Source: CAWCDJ01 sp963796675
Lineage (GTDB): Bacteria; Acidobacteriota; Terriglobia; Bryobacterales; Bryobacteraceae
NCBI GenBank assembly: GCA_963796675.1
Contig: CAWCMS010000008.1
Span: 124,001 to 188,000 of the forward strand
Direction of reading: 5' to 3'
DNA length: 64,000 bases
The notes under the pieces were generated by a model. That model was not told where the DNA came from. It did not search any database and saw only the letters and a list, made by a program, of their open reading frames with translations. The position numbers and the translations under genes were made by a program. Shown piece after piece: positions 28,465 through 36,078 of the stretch (its first letter is position 1; each line of letters begins with the position of its first letter).

Positions 28465-28617
28465 TCAGGGTTTGGTGCGGGGCGCATCGGCATGCGCTTT
28501 CGCGATAGGGGAAGTAATATGGCCCCAATACCGGCCGCGCCTTCCATAGGTCAATGTGTGGGCAGTAACGATTGCAAGCGCACCCAACGCCAAAGCTCCC
28601 ATTCCCAAGGTCAGCAT
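28465..28617 (-). CDS. Putative small single-helix membrane protein, 50 residues
   Basis: ATG 28617 to TGA 28467-28465. Residues 1-20 are hydrophobic ('MLTLGMGALALGALAIVTAH'), followed by a basic stretch ('YGRRGRYWG') and a Lys/Ala/Pro tail, a plausible N-in or N-out anchor with positive-inside residues. AAAGG lies upstream at a long distance. Family not recognised. A competing 78-codon frame on the same strand has an unlikely composition (six Cys, many aromatic residues). Confidence 0.4.
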   Translation of the reverse strand: MLTLGMGALALGALAIVTAHTLTYGRRGRYWGHITSPIAKAHADAPRTKP

Positions 28618-28723
28618 GTATTTTTGCCTTTAGGTCCCAGCTTAGCATCTGGCGCGGGGAAAAGCTGGAGAGAGATGACTCCCCCCTCGTAATATATTGA
28701 AAAAACAGAGGAAGAGGCGCGCT

Positions 28724-31015
28724 CTACTGCGCGCCGTCCGCCGCCGAAGTTTTGGGTGCCGCCGGGGGCTCGGCACTGAAAAGAAGGGCCATTGTCGCCC
28801 AACTGGAGCCCGCCGACGAGATCGATTGGTTCACCCCGTGCGGATAGCCAGTCTCGAAATAAGGCTGAAATCCCAGGGCCCGGGTGGGAACGTACCAGGT
28901 CCCATCGGCTAACTGGTGCTTCAGAAGATACGCGGTCCCGCGCTGATACCCGGCATCGGAGACGGACAGGCCGGCCATCTGCAACGCCACCAGCGCCTTC
29001 CCGGTGGCATACGCGCTGCTGCCCATCGTCGGAAGGTCTCCCCAACTGCCGTCGGCGCGCTGCAGGGCAAGCAATTCGCGGCGCTCGCGTGCGATGGCCT
29101 CCTGATCGCGATTCGCCCAGGCCAGCCCCAGGAGCTTCCACAGGTGATCCTCGGTGCTCTTCGCCTGGGTTCTGGCCAGCCATGCGGCGGCCATCGAGAC
29201 GCTCTTTTCGTACTCGGCCTGGAATGCCTTGGGGGCGTAGAGCTGGAGTCCACGCATGGCCAGCGTGGTTTGCCCGATGTAATCGGAACACAACGGCGGC
29301 CGCCTGTCCGCTTCCGGATAGGGCCAGCTTCCGTCGGGCATCTGCCGGTTCTTGATGTACATCGCCGCCGCGTCCGTATCCAGATCGGCCGCGCGGCCTT
29401 CGGCATGGAAGCCCACTAGCATATAGCCCAAAATGTGGGCATTGAACACATCGACGAACGGTCCGCCTCCGGCAACGCCCTGATGCAGCAGGTCGCGACT
29501 ATGCTCCAGGTTGGCGCCGTTGACCTTGGCTTGCTGGCGCGCCACAGCCTCGTCCACTTTGAAACCGCGCTGCCGCGCCAGGCCGACGGTCATCGCCACC
29601 AGGCTGTTGTTGTGACAGGAAACGCAGCCGGATTTCGCCGTGAAGCCGGCATCTCCGCGTTGCAGCATCGGGATACTCCGCCGAATGGCCTCCGCGGCAG
29701 ACCTGGCGGCCGCCGGTTGCGGCGGGGCCGGCAGTACAACCGCGCTCTTCGCGCCAGCTTTCAGCAGTATGTCGACCACAGGAGTCTCTCCACGCAGCCG
29801 CGCGATATCGAGCACCGTCATCCCGGAATCGACGGAGTTCTGATGAGGACTCTTCGAATTGACGTCGGCGCCGTGCTCGATCAGCACTTTCACCACGTCT
29901 GCCGGAATCCGATCGCTTCCGGCGGCGTACGCGAGCGCGGTGTGCCCCAGCGGATCGGGCTCGTCCACCTTGGCTCCGCGATCGAGCATCAACTTGACGG
30001 TGGCCGCATCCCCGAAGTTCGCTACGATCTGCAGCACCATCGTGTACGCTTCCTTCGGCAGATCCTGCTTCAGCAGCAGGTCGACACAGGCGCGGCAATT
30101 CTGCTCATAGGCGATAGCCAGCGCCATGCCGGCCGACGCTTTAATATTGGTGCCGCGAGCCATCAGCAGTTGCATCGTATCCGCATCGTTCGCCAAGGTA
30201 GCCTGTACCAGGGGCGACGACTCCGCATCCGGCCGTCTGGTCGGATTCACCTTCGCCCCGTGATCGAGCAGCAGCGTCACGACGGGCTTTCCGCCGCGGA
30301 TTCCGGCCGCAACCATCAGGGGTGTGCGCAAATCGTCGCTGACGGCGTTGACGTCCGCGCCGTGTGCCACCAGCACGCGCGTCTTCGCGAGGTCGGTGGC
30401 CGCCCACATCAGCGCCGTGGCGCCGGCATCGTTCTTGAGATTGGGATTGCCGCCCTTCTTCAGAAGGGCTTCGAGCATCGCGGCATCGCCGTAGAGCGCG
30501 GCGTACATCAGGGGCGTCGACCCCTCGGGTCCGCGCGCATCGATCAACCGCGAATCGAGGTTCATGGCTTTGAGGAATCCCCGCGTGTCGCCGCTCCGGA
30601 GCCTCTCCACGGCCGCGATCGCCCTGGGGTCGAACGGCGGGCGCTCCGCTTCGTTCGAAAGCGCGTCCGGCCACTCGGCGCCCTGTTCGATCCACGCCTT
30701 GATGGTCGCGATCTGTGCAGGCTTTAGCGGGCCCGTCGGCGGCATCTGGATTCCATATTCCGTGCCCACCAGGCGGTGATACAGGAAGCTGTTCCGGCTG
30801 CTGCCGGGGACCACGCGCCGGAAGCCGTCTTTGAAGACCGAGCTCTTGCGGTCCATGCGCAGGCCGTTGTTTGCCAGGGAAGGGCCATGGCAGCCCACGC
30901 AATTCTGACGGAAGATCGGCAGCACATCGCGGCCGAAATCGACCTTCGCCGGCTGCGCAAAAACGGTTCCTCCGAGCGATAGATACACCACGGAGCACAA
31001 GGTAAGCTTTCTCAC
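28724..31015 (-). CDS. Exported cytochrome c / ankyrin / second heme / terpenoid-cyclase-like fusion
   Basis: 763 residues. A signal peptide (about 1-20, ending 'TVFA') is followed by a planctomycete-type cytochrome c domain with CVGCH at residues 39-43 ('DVLPIFRQNCVGCHGPSLAN'). Ankyrin repeats follow at roughly 150-430 ('GSTPLMYAALYGDAAMLEAL', 'GHTALAYAAGSDRIPADVVK'). A second heme motif, CVSCH, is at 464-468. The C-terminal region resembles squalene-cyclase/prenyltransferase alpha/alpha repeats ('NRQMPDGSWPYPEADRRPPL', 'QRADGSWGDLPTMGSSAYAT', 'LLKHQLADGTWYVPTRALGF'). Both heme sites have Cys-x-x-Cys-His. The family combination occurs in Acidobacteriota and Planctomycetes. A periplasmic electron-transfer or binding role is likely, but no cyclase reaction can be claimed. 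It is a single gene, with 75 bp between it and the TonB receptor gene on the same strand. Confidence 0.85.
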   Translation of the reverse strand: MRKLTLCSVVYLSLGGTVFAQPAKVDFGRDVLPIFRQNCVGCHGPSLANNGLRMDRKSSVFKDGFRRVVPGSSRNSFLYHRLVGTEYGIQMPPTGPLKPAQIATIKAWIEQGAEWPDALSNEAERPPFDPRAIAAVERLRSGDTRGFLKAMNLDSRLIDARGPEGSTPLMYAALYGDAAMLEALLKKGGNPNLKNDAGATALMWAATDLAKTRVLVAHGADVNAVSDDLRTPLMVAAGIRGGKPVVTLLLDHGAKVNPTRRPDAESSPLVQATLANDADTMQLLMARGTNIKASAGMALAIAYEQNCRACVDLLLKQDLPKEAYTMVLQIVANFGDAATVKLMLDRGAKVDEPDPLGHTALAYAAGSDRIPADVVKVLIEHGADVNSKSPHQNSVDSGMTVLDIARLRGETPVVDILLKAGAKSAVVLPAPPQPAAARSAAEAIRRSIPMLQRGDAGFTAKSGCVSCHNNSLVAMTVGLARQRGFKVDEAVARQQAKVNGANLEHSRDLLHQGVAGGGPFVDVFNAHILGYMLVGFHAEGRAADLDTDAAAMYIKNRQMPDGSWPYPEADRRPPLCSDYIGQTTLAMRGLQLYAPKAFQAEYEKSVSMAAAWLARTQAKSTEDHLWKLLGLAWANRDQEAIARERRELLALQRADGSWGDLPTMGSSAYATGKALVALQMAGLSVSDAGYQRGTAYLLKHQLADGTWYVPTRALGFQPYFETGYPHGVNQSISSAGSSWATMALLFSAEPPAAPKTSAADGAQ

Positions 31016-31090
31016 AGTCGGGTCCCCTCCGGCTTAAAAGTGTACACCAGCGCGTTCTCCACGCTACAGCAAAATCGATCCGGTTTGTCG

Positions 31091-34000
31091 TCAAAATTCC
31101 AAACGCATCTGCGCGGCGATCATCCGCGGGGAGTTGTCGCCTCCCAGACCTACTCCAAGCAGACCAGTCGGAGGAGACGTCGTACTGGTAAGTGCGCCAA
31201 AGCCTGTTTGCGTTTCAGGCCGTCCGGGAATTCCCGCAACCGCCGTAGGCAATCCGAAGTTCGGGTGGTTGAAAACGTTGAAGAACTGTCCTTCGATCCT
31301 TAGCGTCACACGCTCGGAGACCAATAACTTTTTCGTCAGATACAAATCGCTCCAGACGAACCGCGGCCCGCGTAGAACATTGCGGCCGAGATTGCCGAAC
31401 TGGCAGGAGACGGGCGAGTCTCCGCCATTGCAGGCTCCCGTGCTCGGATCGACGGTGGAAACGAAAGCGTCCGGATTGAGCCATTGGATGGTGCCGGGTT
31501 GAGTCACGCCGGGAATCGCGTCGTGCTGGTAGAGCGGCACGCCGGGCCGGACGCTTGCGAATTGAGGGCCGCCACCCTGGACGATCCCGTTCCCGTTGGC
31601 GGAATAGGGCGCGCTTTGCACGGAAAACGGCACACCCGAGTGATAGAAGACGGTTCCGGAGACCTGCCAGCCGCCGATCAGTTTGCCGAGAAGGGCCTTG
31701 CGGCTTCGAAACGGCAATTCGTAGGTATAACTCGCGTTGAAGTTGTGCCGGATATCGTAGTCGCAATCACCGTATTGGCGCGCGAGTTCGCCCGGCAGCG
31801 GCGTGATGATGCCCAAAGCCGAAAACGAAAGGAAGCCCCCGTTGGACACGGTATCCAGGCAATGGCTCCAGGTATAGTTGGCGCGGACTTGCAGGCCACG
31901 GGCCAGGCGCTGTTCGACGGTCAACTGAAGTCCGTTGTAGTGGCTATTGGCACCCGTGGTGAACTGAGTCACGGCGGCGAAGCGCGGATCGGCGGGCTGC
32001 CCATAGGGAAACGGCTGGAAGCATCCGGGGCAGACCGTCTGGTAGCCGTTCGCCTGCACCAGGTAGGGCTGATTCACCGCGCGCGTCCCCACATACTGCG
32101 CCCTCACGCTGCGGGTACTGCCGAACTGATGTTCGATGGCGAAGCTCCATTGGAGGAAATAGGGTGCCCGTAACTGGCCGTCCGGCACGGCTGTGAGCGC
32201 GACGGGAGGGAGACCCGTACTGCCACTGTGAAAGCCTGCCAGGAAGGACTGGTCGGCGACAACGGTTGCATCGACGGCGCTATCCGCGACTCCCGGTGCA
32301 ATTCGTGTGCCGCCCGCCTGTCCGAGCAGTCCGCCTTGAAAGATATTCACGTATGGCGGGTTGGAAGCGATCAGGTCCACGATACTTCCCGGTAACAGGT
32401 CGCTAAAGACGCCGAAGCCGGCACGAAGGACAGTCTTCGGCTGGAGTTGCCAGGCTAATGCGGTCCTGGGCTGCCACAGGAACAACGGCGTCGATGCGAA
32501 TAGACGATTGAGGCCGCTAAGCAAGGCCTGGTTCAGAGGCTGGTTTGGATCGTGCGGAGCCGCTGCAAACGAGCCGGGGAGCCGCGCGATCAATTGATGC
32601 GGGCTGAGCGGATTCGAATTGTGCGCGCCGCGAACGCCGAATGTCCACGTGAGAGATCGCGCTAACTTCACCGTATCCTGCGCAAACACATCGACATTCA
32701 AGTAGTTGAAGGGCTGCGAGGCCGCCAGGGGGAACGCTTTGGTGGCGGTCGAAGCAACACCGTAGATGAATTGCGGGAGGGTCGCATAGGTGACGAGCGG
32801 TGTCGTGTAGGTAGAGAAGTCGTAGTCGTTGAGCCGGAGCCGCCGGGCATTGACACCAGCCTTGAACTGGTGCCGGCCGGCTGTCCAGGCGAGACTATCG
32901 TTGAGCTGAAAACGCGCGGCGCGCCGGCCCTGGAGCCAGTTATAGTCCAAGCCGCCCAGAGTGGTGAACGGAGCATTCGAACCGACACCCTGGAGCACAA
33001 TCGGGAAGGCCGCCAGAGTTCTGCCCGGATCATTCGGCCCGAAGAGACTTTCGTACCACGAAAATGCCGGGTTGAAGTAGTTCACCAGGTTCTGGCTGAA
33101 GATATGGGTATAACCCGCGGCAAAGGAATAGAGAGGCTGCGACGAGACGGCGTTGAACAACGGATTGACCGGATCGGTATAGGCGGCCTGAAGCCCGGTA
33201 TCCGATTGGAACCGGTACCAGGCCATGTTGCCGGTATCGATGTTGTGGTCGATGCGGGCGGTGACGACCTGTTCGTGATCCGCGCTGGATTGCGAGATCG
33301 TCCGACGGTTCGCGCATCCATTCCCATTCGGAGGGTCGCCCGGTCCGGCGTTGATCGGGCAGCCCAGTACGGGCAAAGGCGTGCCGTCCGTTCGCGGGTA
33401 GAGCGCGAACAGCTTGCGGTAGAAAGGCACCAGGTCCGGCGCGGGGGCGTATCTGGCGCCAGTGACGGCATCGACGCCGCCGCGAGGCAGTTGAGCGAGA
33501 ACGTAATCCTGAAACTCGGGTGAGGGCACCACTATGTTGCTGACAATCGGCAGCGCGATGCGCATTTGCTCGAAGTCGAAAAAGAAGAAAAGCCGGTTGC
33601 GCCGGATAGGGCCGCCGAGGCTGCCCCCAAAGTGGTTCACGGTCGAGCGCGGCTTCCGTCCGCCGGTCGCATTCGTGAAATAGTTTGCCGCATTCAGCTT
33701 CGACCCGTTCCATAACTCGTACAGGTTGCCGTGCAGGCGATTCGTTCCGGACTTGGTCACATAGTTGATTTGGGAAGCCCCGTAACGTCCCTGGTCGACT
33801 GCATACGATGTGGTATTGACGGTGACCTCTTCGATGGAGTTCAAGCCGAGAACGAGATTCGTCGCCAGGCCGCTATTCAGATTCGTGAGAGGGTCGTTGG
33901 TCTCCAGGCCATCTACGATGTAGGCGTTCGAGAGCGCGGGTAGTCCGTTGAATTGCACGTTACCGTACCCGTTCTGGCCGCCGACGAAATCGTTGGAAGA

Positions 34001-34522
34001 CCCGGCGGTATTGATGAGGGCACCGGGCGCGAATTGCGCCGGGTAGGTCAGGTCGCCGCCAGGATTCGGGAGGTCCTCGATGGCGCGGGCTGTCAGCGTG
34101 CTGGTCGTATTCGGGTTCTCGGTATTGATAAGCGGGGCTTCGCTGATGACGGTGAGATCCTGCTGCAAGTCGGAGAGCTTCAGGGTGAAGTCGACGGTAG
34201 CGATCTCGCCGAGCGATGCCACGATCGGTTTGCTGACCTGCTGTTGGAATCCGTCCGCCGCTACCGTCAAGCGGTATGGACCGGGCTTGATTTGTGGAAA
34301 GGCATATCGCCCCGCTGTATCGGTTCGGGTCTGGCGCTTCAGTCCTGTCTGATCGCTCCTGACGGTGACGCTCGCGCCTTCGAGGGCGGCGCCGCTTCGG
34401 TCCGTGACCTGGCCAGTGATCGCAGCCGTAGTCTCTCCCTGGGCGTGGATCCGGACAGGCAGGAAGAGCAGAGCCAATACAGCGGCAAAGCACAATTTAG
34501 CCTTGCCTAAATTTACCCTCAT
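31091..34522 (-). CDS. Oar-like TonB-dependent outer membrane receptor
   Basis: 1143 residues. A signal peptide (ending 'RIHAQ') is followed by an N-terminal carboxypeptidase-regulatory domain ('ITGQVTDRSGAALEGASVTV', 'DTAGRYAFPQIKPGPYRL'), a plug-like region ('VDGLETNDPLTNLNSGLATN', 'YGASQINYVTKSGTNRLHGN') and a long beta-barrel ending in 'MRLEF', with the expected terminal Phe. This is the large acidobacterial Oar/TonB family. It is divergent from a DtxR-family metal-dependent regulator, and a palindrome matching the regulator's own lies over codons 4-10. A metal-responsive uptake or export role is therefore likely, though the substrate is not shown. A -35/-10 pair places the transcript start at the ATG itself. 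No Shine-Dalgarno sequence fits. Confidence 0.88.
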   Translation of the reverse strand: MRVNLGKAKLCFAAVLALLFLPVRIHAQGETTAAITGQVTDRSGAALEGASVTVRSDQTGLKRQTRTDTAGRYAFPQIKPGPYRLTVAADGFQQQVSKPIVASLGEIATVDFTLKLSDLQQDLTVISEAPLINTENPNTTSTLTARAIEDLPNPGGDLTYPAQFAPGALINTAGSSNDFVGGQNGYGNVQFNGLPALSNAYIVDGLETNDPLTNLNSGLATNLVLGLNSIEEVTVNTTSYAVDQGRYGASQINYVTKSGTNRLHGNLYELWNGSKLNAANYFTNATGGRKPRSTVNHFGGSLGGPIRRNRLFFFFDFEQMRIALPIVSNIVVPSPEFQDYVLAQLPRGGVDAVTGARYAPAPDLVPFYRKLFALYPRTDGTPLPVLGCPINAGPGDPPNGNGCANRRTISQSSADHEQVVTARIDHNIDTGNMAWYRFQSDTGLQAAYTDPVNPLFNAVSSQPLYSFAAGYTHIFSQNLVNYFNPAFSWYESLFGPNDPGRTLAAFPIVLQGVGSNAPFTTLGGLDYNWLQGRRAARFQLNDSLAWTAGRHQFKAGVNARRLRLNDYDFSTYTTPLVTYATLPQFIYGVASTATKAFPLAASQPFNYLNVDVFAQDTVKLARSLTWTFGVRGAHNSNPLSPHQLIARLPGSFAAAPHDPNQPLNQALLSGLNRLFASTPLFLWQPRTALAWQLQPKTVLRAGFGVFSDLLPGSIVDLIASNPPYVNIFQGGLLGQAGGTRIAPGVADSAVDATVVADQSFLAGFHSGSTGLPPVALTAVPDGQLRAPYFLQWSFAIEHQFGSTRSVRAQYVGTRAVNQPYLVQANGYQTVCPGCFQPFPYGQPADPRFAAVTQFTTGANSHYNGLQLTVEQRLARGLQVRANYTWSHCLDTVSNGGFLSFSALGIITPLPGELARQYGDCDYDIRHNFNASYTYELPFRSRKALLGKLIGGWQVSGTVFYHSGVPFSVQSAPYSANGNGIVQGGGPQFASVRPGVPLYQHDAIPGVTQPGTIQWLNPDAFVSTVDPSTGACNGGDSPVSCQFGNLGRNVLRGPRFVWSDLYLTKKLLVSERVTLRIEGQFFNVFNHPNFGLPTAVAGIPGRPETQTGFGALTSTTSPPTGLLGVGLGGDNSPRMIAAQMRLEF
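34495..34512. promoter_or_regulatory. DtxR/MntR-type operator, TonB side
   Basis: The sequence ATTTAGCCTTGCCTAAAT is an inverted repeat of ATTTAG and CTAAAT with a 6-bp spacer. It contains TTAG-N6-CTAA, close to the DtxR/IdeR consensus. It lies inside codons 4-10 of the TonB receptor gene, just after its predicted transcription start. It has the same arms and spacing as the site at 34564-34581. Confidence 0.75.
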
Positions 34523-34528
34523 GGGGCG

Positions 34529-34557
34529 ATTCTACGCGAGGCCGTCCCCAAAAGCAA
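34529..34557 (-). promoter_or_regulatory. Promoter of TonB receptor gene, leaderless
   Basis: On the minus strand, -35 TTGCTT (34557-34552), a 17-bp spacer and -10 TAGAAT (34534-34529) would start transcription at about 34522, the A of the ATG start codon. This predicts a leaderless mRNA. Confidence 0.6.
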
Positions 34558-34559
34558 TG

Positions 34560-34581
34560 TAAAATTTAGTTGTGGCTAAAT
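34560..34581 (+). promoter_or_regulatory. DtxR-side -10 element and operator over the start codon
   Basis: -10 TAAAAT (34560-34565) lies 6 nt before GTG 34572, so the transcript would begin at the start codon. The operator ATTTAGTTGTGGCTAAAT (34564-34581) repeats the arms and 6-bp spacer of the other site and covers the start codon. The -35 is weak, and no ribosome binding site is present. Autoregulation by the encoded regulator is the natural reading. Confidence 0.65.
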
Positions 34582-35252
34582 CCACTGAATCGATTGACGA
34601 TTACCTCAAGGCGATTCTCGAACTGGGTGGCGATGACGAAACGCGTGCCACCAGCAACGCCCTTGCAAGCCGGCTGGGCATCTCCGCGGCCTCGGTTACG
34701 GGCATGCTGCGGAAACTCGCGATCCGGAAGCCGCCCCTGATTGACTACCAGAAGCATCATGGCGCGCGCCTCACCGAGGAAGGGCGGCGGCGCGCCATGC
34801 ACGTAGTGCGGCGTCACCGGCTGATGGAACTGTTCCTTTGCGAAGTGCTCGGCTTTTCCTGGGACGAGGTACACGAAGAGGCGGAACGGCTCGAGCATGT
34901 GATGTCACAGAGACTGGAAGACCGGATCGCGGAGAAGCTTGGAGATCCGGAGTTCGATCCCCATGGGCAATCGATTCCGCGGAAGGACGGGACGCTCTCC
35001 GGAGTGAAGGCGATCCCTTTGAACGAGCTCGAGGCGGGTGAGAAGGCCGTCATCAGCTCCGTCTCCGACCGTGAGCCTGAGATCCTGCGACACCTCGCCG
35101 ACCAGGGCCTGATGCCGGGCCGGAGATTGACCCTGCTGGAGCGGACACCCTCTGAATGCCGGATCGCCTTGCGCGCCGGCGGCAAGAAGGGGAAGCGCAG
35201 TCTGAGCCTCAGTCCGAAGCTGGCCGGAGCGGTTCTGGTGCGGAGCCTGTAA
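34572..35252 (+). CDS. DtxR/MntR-family metal-dependent regulator
   Basis: 226 residues from GTG 34572. The N-terminal winged helix ('SIDDYLKAILELGG', 'SRLGISAASVTGMLRKLA') is followed by the metal-binding and dimerisation domain ('HHGARLTEEGRRRAMHVVRR', 'ERLEHVMSQRLEDRIAEKLG') and a C-terminal FeoA/SH3-like domain ('ADQGLMPGRRLTLLER'). Family members use Fe2+ or Mn2+ as co-repressor. The FeoA-like tail favours the longer IdeR/DtxR branch. It is divergent from the TonB receptor gene and shares an 18-bp operator design with it. The GTG start has no leader. Confidence 0.92.
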   Translation: MAKSTESIDDYLKAILELGGDDETRATSNALASRLGISAASVTGMLRKLAIRKPPLIDYQKHHGARLTEEGRRRAMHVVRRHRLMELFLCEVLGFSWDEVHEEAERLEHVMSQRLEDRIAEKLGDPEFDPHGQSIPRKDGTLSGVKAIPLNELEAGEKAVISSVSDREPEILRHLADQGLMPGRRLTLLERTPSECRIALRAGGKKGKRSLSLSPKLAGAVLVRSL

Positions 35253-35389
35253 AGGGCGAGTCATTACCCGGGCTTAGCCCGATGACTCTTCTATCTTTTG
35301 GCCACAGAACGAACGTCTGACAAAGGAATCGCGTCTACTTCCTGTTATCCGTTTGCATGGCGAACATCCCAGCAGAATTGGAGAACCAT

Positions 35390-35458
35390 ATGAACGCGCT
35401 CGGCCGGGAGTGGGCCGTGCCCGTCCCGCTGTCGATGCAGGGCGGCAAACGCCGATAG
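35390..35458 (+). CDS. Possible 22-residue peptide with ribosome binding site
   Basis: ATG 35390 follows a GGAG at an 8-nt spacing ('AATTGGAGAACCAT' then ATG) and ends at TAG 35456-35458. The product has no known family ('MNALGREWAVPVPLSMQGG' plus a basic end). It lies in the roughly 270-bp gap between the DtxR gene and the following gene. It could be a small peptide, an upstream leader or chance. Confidence 0.25.
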   Translation: MNALGREWAVPVPLSMQGGKRR

Positions 35459-35523
35459 GACCAATCCCGCAACTGCTACCCGGCACGATTGCATGTCGCA
35501 AGATTCACGTAACGGAGAAGAGA

Positions 35524-36006
35524 ATGATGATCCAAAGACGTAATGTAGCCGCGCTGATTCTCGCGGCAGTGTTCGCCTTTCCAGCTTTCACGGAGGACCC
35601 CGGACAATGGGCGAACCTCAGCGAACTTCGGCGGGGCCAACGGATCGGTGTCGTGCAAACCGATCAGAAACGGGTGGAAGGGCGATTCGAAGCTTTCACC
35701 GGCTCCACCATCTCCCTCAACGCCGGTGGGGAAATCGTGGTGCCGAAGGAGAAGGTAGTCCGCGTCTATCGCCGGCCGCGCGCCAACCGCGGGGTCCGCG
35801 CGCTGATCGGCGGCGCCATCGGAGCGACCGCCGGGATCCTGCTGACGAATACCGCGGGAGACCGGTTCCGGAACGAGGGTCAGGATGTGCCGACCGGCCT
35901 TTGGGTCGCAGGCGGAGCCGGAATCGGAGCCGGAATCGGAGCCGGAATCGGCGCGCTCACAGGCGGTGGTTACAAAACGATCTACCAGCAACCCACACGG
36001 CCATAG
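35524..36006 (+). CDS. Exported glycine-zipper protein, 160 residues
   Basis: ATG 35524 lies 6 nt after GGAG. A signal peptide ends near 'FAFPAFT'. A small beta domain ('LRRGQRIGVVQTDQKRVEGR', 'ISLNAGGEIVVPKEKVVRVY') resembling an SH3/Sm-like fold is followed by a glycine-zipper region with 'GALIGGAIGATAGILL'-type spacing and the tandem GAGI repeat. The repeat region may insert into or associate with the outer membrane. Family not recognised. It is followed 72 nt later by the TssA-TIR gene. Confidence 0.65.
   Translation: MMIQRRNVAALILAAVFAFPAFTEDPGQWANLSELRRGQRIGVVQTDQKRVEGRFEAFTGSTISLNAGGEIVVPKEKVVRVYRRPRANRGVRALIGGAIGATAGILLTNTAGDRFRNEGQDVPTGLWVAGGAGIGAGIGAGIGALTGGGYKTIYQQPTRP
35914..35949. 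repeat. Three tandem copies of a 12-bp unit
   Basis: GGAGCCGGAATC occurs at 35914-35925, 35926-35937 and 35938-35949 without a break. It encodes GAGI three times in the glycine-zipper domain of the surrounding gene. A recent in-frame expansion is plausible. Confidence 0.9.
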
Positions 36007-36078
36007 GTCGGGCTATCTCGTCTTTGCATGTGCCGCAGAACGAGGGATACTGTAAGTCTGAACGGGAGAGCATCGGTC

